Shown here: positions 1-5,555 of the stretch, one piece after another | Numbering within the stretch: position 1 is the stretch's first letter | How the letters are laid out: the number at the start of each line of letters is the position of its first letter | DNA from: Anaerolineae bacterium | Lineage (GTDB): Bacteria; Chloroflexota; Anaerolineae; JAFGEY01 | Length of the DNA: 5,633 nt | Assembly: GCA_016931365.1 (NCBI GenBank) | Contig: JAFGEY010000385.1 | Location: 1-5,633 of the forward strand | Reading direction: 5' to 3' | Translations under genes and position numbers: made by a program | The notes under the pieces: generated by a model | What the model saw: the letters and a program-made list of their open reading frames with translations, nothing else | What the model was told of the DNA's origin: nothing | Database searches by the model: none

Positions 1-22
1 ATGATGCCGGATGTTTTGCCAT
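1..22 (-). CDS. possible 5' end of a divergent gene (partial)
   Basis: On the minus strand an ATG at 22-20 opens a frame that begins MAKHPAS and runs off the left edge after seven codons. It is preceded by AAAAGGG (complement of 30-36), seven bases from the ATG, which is an acceptable but imperfect Shine-Dalgarno site. A TATAAC -10-like hexamer (complement of 48-53) lies at a sensible distance upstream, without a convincing -35. No product can be named from seven residues. The layout would make this gene divergent from the CotH operon. The alternative is that 1-119 is simply intergenic DNA; confidence is low because so little of the frame is visible. Confidence 0.25.
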
Positions 23-80
23 AGGTCGGCCCTTTTGCCAAATTCCAGTTATATCATTTTTAATGAGCGTTTCAGGGTAA

Positions 81-89
81 TGCTAGAGT
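81..89 (+). promoter_or_regulatory. candidate extended -10 promoter for the CotH operon
   Basis: TGCTAGAGT is a TG-n extended -10 element with hexamer TAGAGT at 84-89. No good -35 is present at 16-18 bases upstream (TTAATG or TAATGA at best). It closely resembles the TGCTAGAAT element at 3979-3987, which has a better -35, and it is correctly placed about 100 bases before the preferred ATG at 189. Transcription would start near 96. Confidence 0.4.
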
Positions 90-178
90 GATCTATCGTT
101 CAATAGCAGCATCCTTGCCTTGTCGCCACACCCATCATTCCCTCCGTCATACAGTGCATCCGGGTCCTCGAATCCGTC

Positions 179-182
179 AGGT
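179..182 (+). promoter_or_regulatory. weak ribosome binding site deciding the CotH-gene start
   Basis: AGGT, six bases before the ATG at 189, is a weak Shine-Dalgarno match. The longer alternative start, a TTG at 120, has no recognisable site before it. The 23 extra residues it would add are Ser/Pro-rich and would sit ahead of what otherwise looks like a normal N-terminal membrane anchor. The ATG is therefore preferred. Confidence 0.4.
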
Positions 183-188
183 AGATCG

Positions 189-1832
189 ATGTTCAAGCTA
201 TATATCCGCGAACCTTATCGTCTGTTTGAAGGGGCCGGCATTGCCGCATTCCTCCTGATCGCCGCCCTGCTCGTGGCTTTCAACCCGTCTGCCGGACAGA
301 GCCGGGTCGAACCTGCCGCGCCGGACGCCAGCGTCGACGCCTATGCCATCGCCATGCCCAACCAGGGCTGGGCGCCGCTGACCGTCTATTTCAGCGCTTT
401 TGGCAGCGCGTCGCCAAGCGGGCGCATCGCGCGCTACGAGTGGGACCTGGACGGCAACGGCCGCTATGACACCGACGCCACCGCGCAGGGCGGCTATGCC
501 AGCTATCGCTACGCCAAGCCGGGCGAGTATGCCGTCACCCTCCGCGTTACCGACGACCGGGGCCGCACCGCCACCGACCGGGTGACGCTCACCGTACGCC
601 ACCCCGCCTCCAGCCCCGTCGATTACTGGACCGTGTTCGACGACAACCGGGTGCGTCGCATCGACATTGCCCTGACCAACGCCGACTGGCAGCAGATGTG
701 GGTCGATCCGCCCAGCAAGACCCAGGTGCCCGCCAACGCCATCGTTTTTGGCGAGCGGCTGGAAAACGTCGGGTTCAGGATGCGCGGGCAGTTCTCGCTG
801 CGCGAGTCGGGTGAAAAGAAACCGTGGAAGGTTGACACTGACGCCTATGTCGAGGGACAGGAATACCACAACCTGCGCCAGTTGATGTTGATCAACAACA
901 TCGGCGATCCGACGATGCTGCGAGAAAAACTGGCTTACGATATGATGCATTTTGCCGGCGTGCCGGCCAGCCATGCCTGTTTTGTCGAGATGTGGATCGA
1001 TTTCACCGACGACGATCAGGAGCCGATCTTGTGGGGCGTGTACACCATGATCGAGCGGGTGGACAAAAAGTTCATCGCCAGCCGTTTTGGGCAGGAGGTC
1101 AAAGCAAGCAACCTGTACAAGGCCAACCACGCCCTGCGCGGCCCGATGGACTTGATCTATCACGGCCCCAGCATCGAAAATTATCCCACCCAGGGTGGGC
1201 TGTACGCCTATGGCAAGGCGACCAACGAAGAGGCCGCCGATTACAGCGACATTCTGGGGCTGATCTATGCCATCGACGGAGTGCAGTATGCCACGCCGGA
1301 CGAATTTGCCGCCGCCGTGGAGCCGCTGCTGAACGTGGACGGCTTTCTGCGCTACATGGCCGTCGTCGCCGCGCTGGGTAACTGGGACATCTACCCCTAC
1401 ACCGGCAACAACTATTACCTGTTCAACAACGATGGCCGTTTTGAGTGGATTCCCTGGGACCTGGCCTGGGGCGACAATCCACAACAGTCGTTGTTCGAGC
1501 GCGGAGGGGCGGGGCTGGTCGAGCGCGCGCCGCTGTACGACAACGTGTTCCAGGTCGAACGCTACCGCACGCGCTTTGCCGGCTACCTCGATCTGTTGGC
1601 GCGGCAATGGTTTACCGGAGAAAACGTCTCCACGCTGGCGGCCCGCTACCACGCCATGATCGCGCCTTACGTGACTCAATCCACCGGCGACAAGGCCTTT
1701 TTCGGCCCGACGGCCATGTTTCCGATTGATGCGTTCAACGCCAGTTGGCTACGTCTGGGCGAGTTTGCCGGGCAGCGAAATCAGTTCATCCGGGCCACAC
1801 TGGCCGAGACATACGGTTCGATAATCGAATAA
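189..1832 (+). CDS. membrane-anchored PKD-domain CotH kinase-like protein
   Basis: This is a 547-residue exported protein whose likely role is extracytoplasmic phosphotransfer. Numbering is from the ATG at 189; the frame is also open back to a TTG at 120. Residues 1-14 contain basic residues, and about 15-33 form a hydrophobic anchor or uncleaved signal. Residues 49-137 are a PKD fold, seen in YEWDLDGNG and the following GEYAVTLRVTDDRG. From about 155 to 480 comes a CotH-type domain with RMRGQFS, KKPWK (Lys214), REKLAYDMM, GVYTMIERVD (Glu289), VDGFLRYMAVVAALGNWD and NNYYLF...WIPWD. In B. subtilis CotH, a spore-coat protein kinase with an atypical kinase fold, the two key aspartates are about 23 residues apart. 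Asp400 (GNWD) and Asp424 (IPWD) fit that spacing. One oddity is that the segment after Asp424 reads WDLAWG, shorter than the usual WDLDxxFG. The substrate is unknown, and nothing here suggests sporulation. It is the first gene of the operon and ends 12 bases before the next start. Confidence 0.88.
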   Translation: MFKLYIREPYRLFEGAGIAAFLLIAALLVAFNPSAGQSRVEPAAPDASVDAYAIAMPNQGWAPLTVYFSAFGSASPSGRIARYEWDLDGNGRYDTDATAQGGYASYRYAKPGEYAVTLRVTDDRGRTATDRVTLTVRHPASSPVDYWTVFDDNRVRRIDIALTNADWQQMWVDPPSKTQVPANAIVFGERLENVGFRMRGQFSLRESGEKKPWKVDTDAYVEGQEYHNLRQLMLINNIGDPTMLREKLAYDMMHFAGVPASHACFVEMWIDFTDDDQEPILWGVYTMIERVDKKFIASRFGQEVKASNLYKANHALRGPMDLIYHGPSIENYPTQGGLYAYGKATNEEAADYSDILGLIYAIDGVQYATPDEFAAAVEPLLNVDGFLRYMAVVAALGNWDIYPYTGNNYYLFNNDGRFEWIPWDLAWGDNPQQSLFERGGAGLVERAPLYDNVFQVERYRTRFAGYLDLLARQWFTGENVSTLAARYHAMIAPYVTQSTGDKAFFGPTAMFPIDAFNASWLRLGEFAGQRNQFIRATLAETYGSIIE

Positions 1833-1844
1833 ACGAGGTGTGCT

Positions 1845-3191
1845 ATGAACAAAAAACAAGTCGGCTTGACCACACTATTCATTCTCCTGCTGTCGGTCTT
1901 TTCTGTGATCGCCTGGGCGCAAGGCGACGGCTACAAGGAGACCTTTGATGACTCCACCCTGCCCAACTGGGAGCGCGCGCGAGAGGTCATCGTCACCAAC
2001 GGCGTGTTGAAAATGACGCCGGGCAGTTTCGCCTTACGCTTCGGCGACTGGTCCGAGATCACGCTGACGGTGCGGCTCAGATATAGCGGGGCGGGCGAGA
2101 TCGCCATCAATTACTATTTTCGTGACCAGGGCAAATACGCGCTGATCTTGCACGACAGCCATTTGAACCTGGACAAGGAACAAAACCGCACGCCGACGTC
2201 GCTTGGCGATGCCAACGTATCGGCGGTCCAGCCCAACGCCTGGATTACAGTCAAGGTCATCGTCGTCGGCGGGCAGCACCAGGTCTATATCAACGACGAA
2301 TTGGCTCTGACCGCCACCGATCCCGATCCGATCGAAACCGGCGCGGTGCTGCTACAAGCAATGGGCGAAGCCACCGTCGAATTTGACGATCTGGAGGTCA
2401 GGGGCACGCCCGGCGGTGGGCCGCCCGTGCCGGAAAGGGAGATACAACCGCCTGTAGATCAGCCCGTGGCCGCGCTTCAACCTACACCCACCGCTGTGCC
2501 AGGGCCGGTAAGTACCAAAAGCTTGATCGACGAGTTCTTCACCGGGCAGGCCAGCAACCTCGAGCTGGCGACGCTGGCGATCAACCTGGTTTTAGCCGCA
2601 CTTTGCGCATACATCCTCAGTCTGGTCTACATCCACTGGGGTTCGTCGTTGAGCAATCGCCGCCGCTTTGCCGCCAACTTTATGCTAATGACCGTCACCA
2701 CCGCCTTTATCATCCTGGTGGTGCGCTCGTCGGTCGCGCTGTCGCTGGGCCTGGTCGGCGCGCTGTCGATCGTGCGCTTTCGCACCGCGGTCAAAGAGCC
2801 GGAGGAACTGGCCTACCTCTTTTTCGCCATCGGGCTGGGCATTGGCCTGGGCGACAATCAACGCCTGATCACCCTGCTCTCTCTGGCTGTAGGTATCGTT
2901 GTCATTGGCCTGTACCGGCTGTTCCGCCGCACCCAGGCTGACGTCAACCTGCACCTGACCGTCACCAGCCACAGCCCGCGCAAGATCGGTCTCGATCAGA
3001 TCACCCAGGCACTCAAGGCACACACGGCCAGGCTCAAACTGCTGCGCTTTGACGAGACCGCCGAGACGCTGGAAACGGACTTTTTGGTCGAGTTCCGTAA
3101 ACTCGCCAGCCTCAACGATGCCCGCGCCGCGCTCCAGGCATTGTCGGAAACGGTCGAGATTTCGTTTTTGGACAACAAAGGGATTTGGTAG
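1845..3191 (+). CDS. secreted LamG-like domain fused to DUF4956 membrane protein
   Basis: This 448-residue protein has a signal peptide at 1-25 (cleavage-like AWA|Q). A beta-rich jelly-roll region at about 28-187 resembles LamG or 3-keto-disaccharide-hydrolase-like concanavalin folds (ETFDD...LPNW near the start, VEFDDLEVRG at the end). A Pro-rich linker spans about 188-222. The membrane part, about 239-359, matches DUF4956: SLGLVGALSIVRFRTAVKEP EELAYLFFAIGLGIG is the family hallmark. Hydrophobic stretches at 239-262, 277-297, 298-310, 321-336 and 340-358, with basic loops at NRRRF (271-275), RFRTAVK and RLFRR, fit five crossings. That gives the N-terminal domain outside and the C-terminus inside. 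Residues 364-448 form a cytosolic alpha/beta domain that may be ferredoxin/ACT-like. The function of DUF4956 is not established; its neighbour suggests partnership with VTC polyphosphate polymerase. The start is set by GAGGTG at 1835-1840, four bases before the ATG. The N-terminal fold is less certain than DUF4956. Confidence 0.87.
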   Translation: MNKKQVGLTTLFILLLSVFSVIAWAQGDGYKETFDDSTLPNWERAREVIVTNGVLKMTPGSFALRFGDWSEITLTVRLRYSGAGEIAINYYFRDQGKYALILHDSHLNLDKEQNRTPTSLGDANVSAVQPNAWITVKVIVVGGQHQVYINDELALTATDPDPIETGAVLLQAMGEATVEFDDLEVRGTPGGGPPVPEREIQPPVDQPVAALQPTPTAVPGPVSTKSLIDEFFTGQASNLELATLAINLVLAALCAYILSLVYIHWGSSLSNRRRFAANFMLMTVTTAFIILVVRSSVALSLGLVGALSIVRFRTAVKEPEELAYLFFAIGLGIGLGDNQRLITLLSLAVGIVVIGLYRLFRRTQADVNLHLTVTSHSPRKIGLDQITQALKAHTARLKLLRFDETAETLETDFLVEFRKLASLNDARAALQALSETVEISFLDNKGIW

Positions 3192-3198
3192 GCAGGAG
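3191..3198 (+). promoter_or_regulatory. ribosome binding site deciding the GTG start of the VTC gene
   Basis: GGCAGGAG overlaps the last base of the preceding stop codon and lies 11 bases before the GTG at 3210. The nearby TTG triplets at 3199 and 3202 share a frame that meets TGA at 3211-3213, so GTG is the only sensible start. It places the RYERKF motif at residues 7-12, as expected for the N-terminus of a VTC domain. Confidence 0.6.
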
Positions 3199-3209
3199 TT
3201 GTTGACACA

Positions 3210-3905
3210 GTGACAGCCGACCCATTTCGCTACGAACGCAAATTTCTGGTCGATCAACTCGATGCGCATCAGATCAGAGCCTTGATCAAGCGCCATCCGG
3301 CGATGTTTGTCCAACCCTACCCGCCGCGCTATGTGAATAATCTCTACCTGGACACCGCCGACCTGCAAAACTATCAGGACAACGTCAGCGGGGCGGATGA
3401 GCGGTTCAAGGTGCGCATTCGCTGGTATGGCGACCTCTTTGGGCCGATCGCGCAGCCGACGTTGGAATTCAAGCTCAAGCGCGGGCTGGTCGGCGACAAA
3501 CACGCTTACTCTTTTGGCTCTTTCACACTGGACAAAGGTTTTGGCGTTGGAGATTATCAGGCTGCGCTGCATGCCGCTATGCAACACGGCGATGGCATTC
3601 CCCCTCACCTCCTACCCTACCTGCGGCGGCTCGACGTGGTGTTGTGCAACCGCTACCGTCGCTGGTATTTCGCCACCCGCGACGGGCGCTTCCGGCTCAC
3701 CGTCGACGCCGAGCTGACCTTTTACGGCCTTGCCAGGGCGCGCAATCGCTTTCTGCACCGCCATGTCGATCGCCGCACCGTGATCGTCGAACTCAAATAT
3801 GCCAAATCATTCGACACCCAGGCGCAGCGAATCGCCGGGTTTCTGCCGTTCAGCGTGACCAAGAACTCTAAATATGCCACCGGCATCGAATTGATGTATG
3901 GGTAG
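3210..3905 (+). CDS. VTC-domain polyphosphate polymerase-like protein
   Basis: This 231-residue protein is essentially a single VTC tunnel domain without an SPX or membrane part. VTC domains (yeast Vtc4 and bacterial stand-alone relatives) belong to the triphosphate tunnel metalloenzyme superfamily; Vtc4 makes polyphosphate from ATP with a divalent metal. Motifs in order are RYERKF (7-12, Lys11), NNLYLDT (43-49), KVRIRWYG (67-74, Arg69/Arg71), LEFKLKRG (85-92, Glu86/Lys88), NRYRRWYF (147-154), FRLTVD (161-166), IVELKY (192-197, Glu194/Lys196) and TKNSKYATGIEL (217-228, Lys218/Lys221). The basic tunnel lining and the metal-binding glutamate near the C-terminus all appear intact, so an active enzyme is likely. 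No signal peptide or hydrophobic helix is present, so it should be cytosolic. It starts with GTG, 18 bases after the DUF4956 gene, and is the last gene of the operon. Other tunnel-fold activities, such as triphosphatase, cannot be excluded by eye. Confidence 0.9.
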   Translation: MTADPFRYERKFLVDQLDAHQIRALIKRHPAMFVQPYPPRYVNNLYLDTADLQNYQDNVSGADERFKVRIRWYGDLFGPIAQPTLEFKLKRGLVGDKHAYSFGSFTLDKGFGVGDYQAALHAAMQHGDGIPPHLLPYLRRLDVVLCNRYRRWYFATRDGRFRLTVDAELTFYGLARARNRFLHRHVDRRTVIVELKYAKSFDTQAQRIAGFLPFSVTKNSKYATGIELMYG

Positions 3906-3925
3906 AAAACCCATCTGTTTGAGAC

Positions 3926-3954
3926 AAGCGCCGGTCGAGACTCGACCGGCGCTT
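3926..3954 (+). terminator. hairpin ending the CotH-DUF4956-VTC operon
   Basis: AAGCGCCGGTCGAG at 3926-3939 is a perfect reverse complement of 3941-3954, giving a very stable stem of at least 13 bp with a three-base loop. It begins 20 bases after the VTC stop codon. The tail (CAAGTTGCCCC) lacks a proper T-run, so it is a weak classical intrinsic terminator. It may instead protect the transcript 3' end or act with another termination factor. Its position between the operon and the next gene's promoter supports an end-of-transcript role. Confidence 0.65.
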
Positions 3955-3958
3955 CAAG

Positions 3959-3987
3959 TTGCCCCCTCGCCGGTTTGGTGCTAGAAT
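3959..3987 (+). promoter_or_regulatory. promoter of the SDR gene
   Basis: TTGCCC (3959-3964) and TAGAAT (3982-3987) are separated by 17 bases, and a TG at 3979-3980 makes an extended -10. Transcription would begin near 3994, leaving a leader of about 36 bases before the ATG at 4030. The -35 matches the sigma-70 consensus at four of six positions and the -10 at five of six. Confidence 0.6.
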
Positions 3988-4015
3988 AGCCGCTTTGTTT
4001 GCAAAATCTAGACTC

Positions 4016-4020
4016 AGGGG
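4016..4020 (+). promoter_or_regulatory. ribosome binding site of the SDR gene
   Basis: AGGGG lies nine bases before the ATG at 4030 and supports that start. The start also places the nucleotide-binding glycine motif at the very N-terminus, as the family requires. Confidence 0.55.
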
Positions 4021-4029
4021 TGAGAAGCG

Positions 4030-5079
4030 ATGAAAATTCTATTGACCGGAGGCACCGGCAACGTGGGCCGCGCAGCGGTCACCCGGCTGGTGCAAAATGG
4101 ACACGCTTTGCGCGTCATTGGACGGCGGCCTATCGAGGAGCTTGACGCCAAACTACTGGAAGGCGCCGAATACGTGCAGTGCGACGTCAATGATTACGCC
4201 GCCCTGCGCGAGCAAGTGCGGGGCATGGAGGGCATTGTCCACCTGGCAGCGATTGCCTTTCCCGGCGGCGGGCCAAGCCAGGAGGTCTTTCGGATCAACT
4301 GTTCGGGCACCTACAACGTCTACCAGGCGGCGGCGGAAGAGGGAATCAAAAAGATTTCCTGCGCCAGCTCGATCAACGCGCTGGGCTTTAATTACGGCCT
4401 TGTCCCGTTCGACATCCACTACTTTCCCGTCGACGAGCAGCACCCGGTCTGGACCACCGACGCCTACTCGTTCTCCAAGCAAGTGACCGAGGCCATCGGC
4501 GACTATTTCTGGCGGCGCGAGGGCATTTCCAGCATCAACCTGCGCCTGCCCGGCGTCTACGAGATGCGCGAGGATCGTCCCCATCGCTGGATCGAGTTTA
4601 GCACTCGTTTTCGACAGGCGCTGGAAGAACTGCTCGCCCAGCCGGAAGCGGAGCGGCGAGCCAGGATCGAGCGCGCCGTTGCCAAATACGACGCCACCCG
4701 CCCTGACCGAGCCGGGTTCTTTCCCGATGTCGATATGCGCGAGCGCTGGCGTGCCCTGCGCGATGATCGCGACCTGGGCCTGCTCTTTGGCGGTTTTGGG
4801 CGCAGCAATTTTTGGGCCAGCATCGACGCGCGCGATTCAGCACAGGCGCTCGAAAAGGGCCTTACCGCCCAGTACGAGGGCAGCCACCCGATCTTTGTCA
4901 ACGACAGTGAAAACGGCGCCGGCATCGACTCGGAGATGCTGGTGCAGCTCTTTTTCCCACAAGTGCGAGGCCGCGCGCATCCCCTGCAAGGCCGTGAGAC
5001 GCTGGTCAGCATCGACAAGGCGCGCGCGCTGATCGGCTACGAGCCGGAATACCACATCAGCGCATTGATGGGTTTTTGA
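4030..5079 (+). CDS. extended SDR, NAD-dependent epimerase/dehydratase family
   Basis: This 349-residue cytosolic oxidoreductase is of the extended short-chain dehydrogenase type. The Rossmann fold begins at residue 1: MKILLTGGTGNVG carries GxxGxxG at Gly7, Gly10 and Gly13. CDVND (51-55) supplies the usual acidic residue near the adenine, and VHLAA (70-74) follows. The active site is Ser113/Ser114 in CASSINALG plus Tyr146 and Lys150 of YSFSK (YxxxK). The C-terminal DKARALIGYEPEY is typical of sugar-nucleotide or uronate-type members. The basic pair Arg32-Arg33 just after the second strand leaves NAD versus NADP preference open. The region at about 195-247, rich in Arg and acidic residues, is longer than in compact uronate dehydrogenases and may shape the substrate pocket. 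The exact substrate cannot be named. It has its own promoter and terminator and appears monocistronic. Confidence 0.9.
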   Translation: MKILLTGGTGNVGRAAVTRLVQNGHALRVIGRRPIEELDAKLLEGAEYVQCDVNDYAALREQVRGMEGIVHLAAIAFPGGGPSQEVFRINCSGTYNVYQAAAEEGIKKISCASSINALGFNYGLVPFDIHYFPVDEQHPVWTTDAYSFSKQVTEAIGDYFWRREGISSINLRLPGVYEMREDRPHRWIEFSTRFRQALEELLAQPEAERRARIERAVAKYDATRPDRAGFFPDVDMRERWRALRDDRDLGLLFGGFGRSNFWASIDARDSAQALEKGLTAQYEGSHPIFVNDSENGAGIDSEMLVQLFFPQVRGRAHPLQGRETLVSIDKARALIGYEPEYHISALMGF

Positions 5080-5107
5080 TCGTCCTTGATTACCTGGTAA
5101 AAACAGC

Positions 5108-5140
5108 AAGGCGCTGGACTCGAGTCCAACGCCTTTTTTT
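5108..5140. terminator. intrinsic terminator, probably bidirectional
   Basis: The stem AAGGCG-C-TGGAC pairs with GTCCA-A-CGCCTT around a TCGA loop (5108-5135), with one C/A mismatch, and is followed by more T's to 5140. On the other strand the same stem is followed by GCTG and then five T's (complement of 5099-5103). It sits between the SDR gene and the convergent RidA gene, so it can serve both; the plus-strand direction is the stronger. Confidence 0.82.
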
Positions 5141-5163
5141 GTTCTGGTTCCGATCCCGCCTGG

Positions 5164-5550
5164 CTATTGTGCGATCACACAATCCGCTTCCATCTCGACC
5201 AGCCACTCGGGATCGATAAACCCCTTGACCTCGACAAAAGTGCAGGCCGGGCGGATGTGTCCAAAGATCTCGCCGTGCGCTCGCGCCGCCTCTTGCCAGC
5301 GCGCAATGTCCTTGAGCATGATCCGCGTGCGGATCACGTCCTCCAACCGGCCGCCAGCCTCCTCGATGGCCCGGCCTATGATCTCGATACAGCGCCGGGT
5401 CTGCCGGTACACGTCGCCGGGATAAGCGACAGAGCCGTCGGGCGCGATGGGCGCGGTGCCCGCCACAACGATGATGTTGCCTACCCGCACAGCGCGCGAA
5501 AAGCCGATCGGTTGTTCCCACGGCGAACCGGAAGAGATGTTTGTCCTCAT
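5164..5550 (-). CDS. RidA/YjgF/UK114-family protein lacking the deaminase arginine
   Basis: This 128-residue protein has the usual length of the Rid family, which forms small trimers; the best-known member, RidA, hydrolyses reactive enamine/imine intermediates to ketoacids and ammonia. Visible signatures are SRAVRVGNIIVVAGTAP (18-34), YRQTRRCIEIIGRAIEEAGG (48-67), EDVIRTRIML (70-79), the RPACTFVEV block (100-108) and LVEMEADCVI (117-126). True RidA has an arginine in PARS/T; here that position is Cys103. Many Rid homologues of this NISSG...RPxxTxVEV type also lack it, so imine deaminase activity should not be assumed. The ATG at 5550 is chosen because AAGGA lies nine bases ahead; the in-frame TTG at 5559 would abut that site. 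The gene begins five bases after the stop of the upstream minus-strand gene, which indicates one operon. Confidence 0.9.
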   Translation of the reverse strand: MRTNISSGSPWEQPIGFSRAVRVGNIIVVAGTAPIAPDGSVAYPGDVYRQTRRCIEIIGRAIEEAGGRLEDVIRTRIMLKDIARWQEAARAHGEIFGHIRPACTFVEVKGFIDPEWLVEMEADCVIAQ

Positions 5551-5555
5551 CAAAA

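Noticed and set aside
120..188. N-terminal extension of the CotH gene from a TTG start
   Set aside because: The added residues are Ser/Pro-rich, have no ribosome site before the TTG, and precede a normal anchor that starts well from the ATG at 189.
198..1679. 493-codon open frame on the minus strand opposite the CotH gene
   Set aside because: It is a shadow of the G/C-rich third positions of the plus-strand gene. Its translation is a low-complexity run of Val, Gly, Arg and His with no domain pattern, whereas the plus strand gives clear PKD and CotH motifs.
189..1832. CotH protein read as a spore-coat gene
   Set aside because: No other sporulation gene is visible. The PKD domain, membrane anchor and VTC/DUF4956 neighbours point to a non-spore surface role.
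2685..3608. 307-codon minus-strand frame across the DUF4956 and VTC genes
   Set aside because: It spans two well-supported plus-strand genes and their junction, and its translation shows no recognisable domain.
3926..3954. Perfect inverted repeat considered as a transposon end or recombination site
   Set aside because: Only one copy is present, directly after an operon stop codon, with no transposase, target duplication or integrase nearby; a transcript-end hairpin is the simpler reading.
4557..5018. 153-codon minus-strand frame inside the SDR gene
   Set aside because: Ser/Arg-rich translation typical of an antisense shadow; the SDR frame has intact family motifs throughout.
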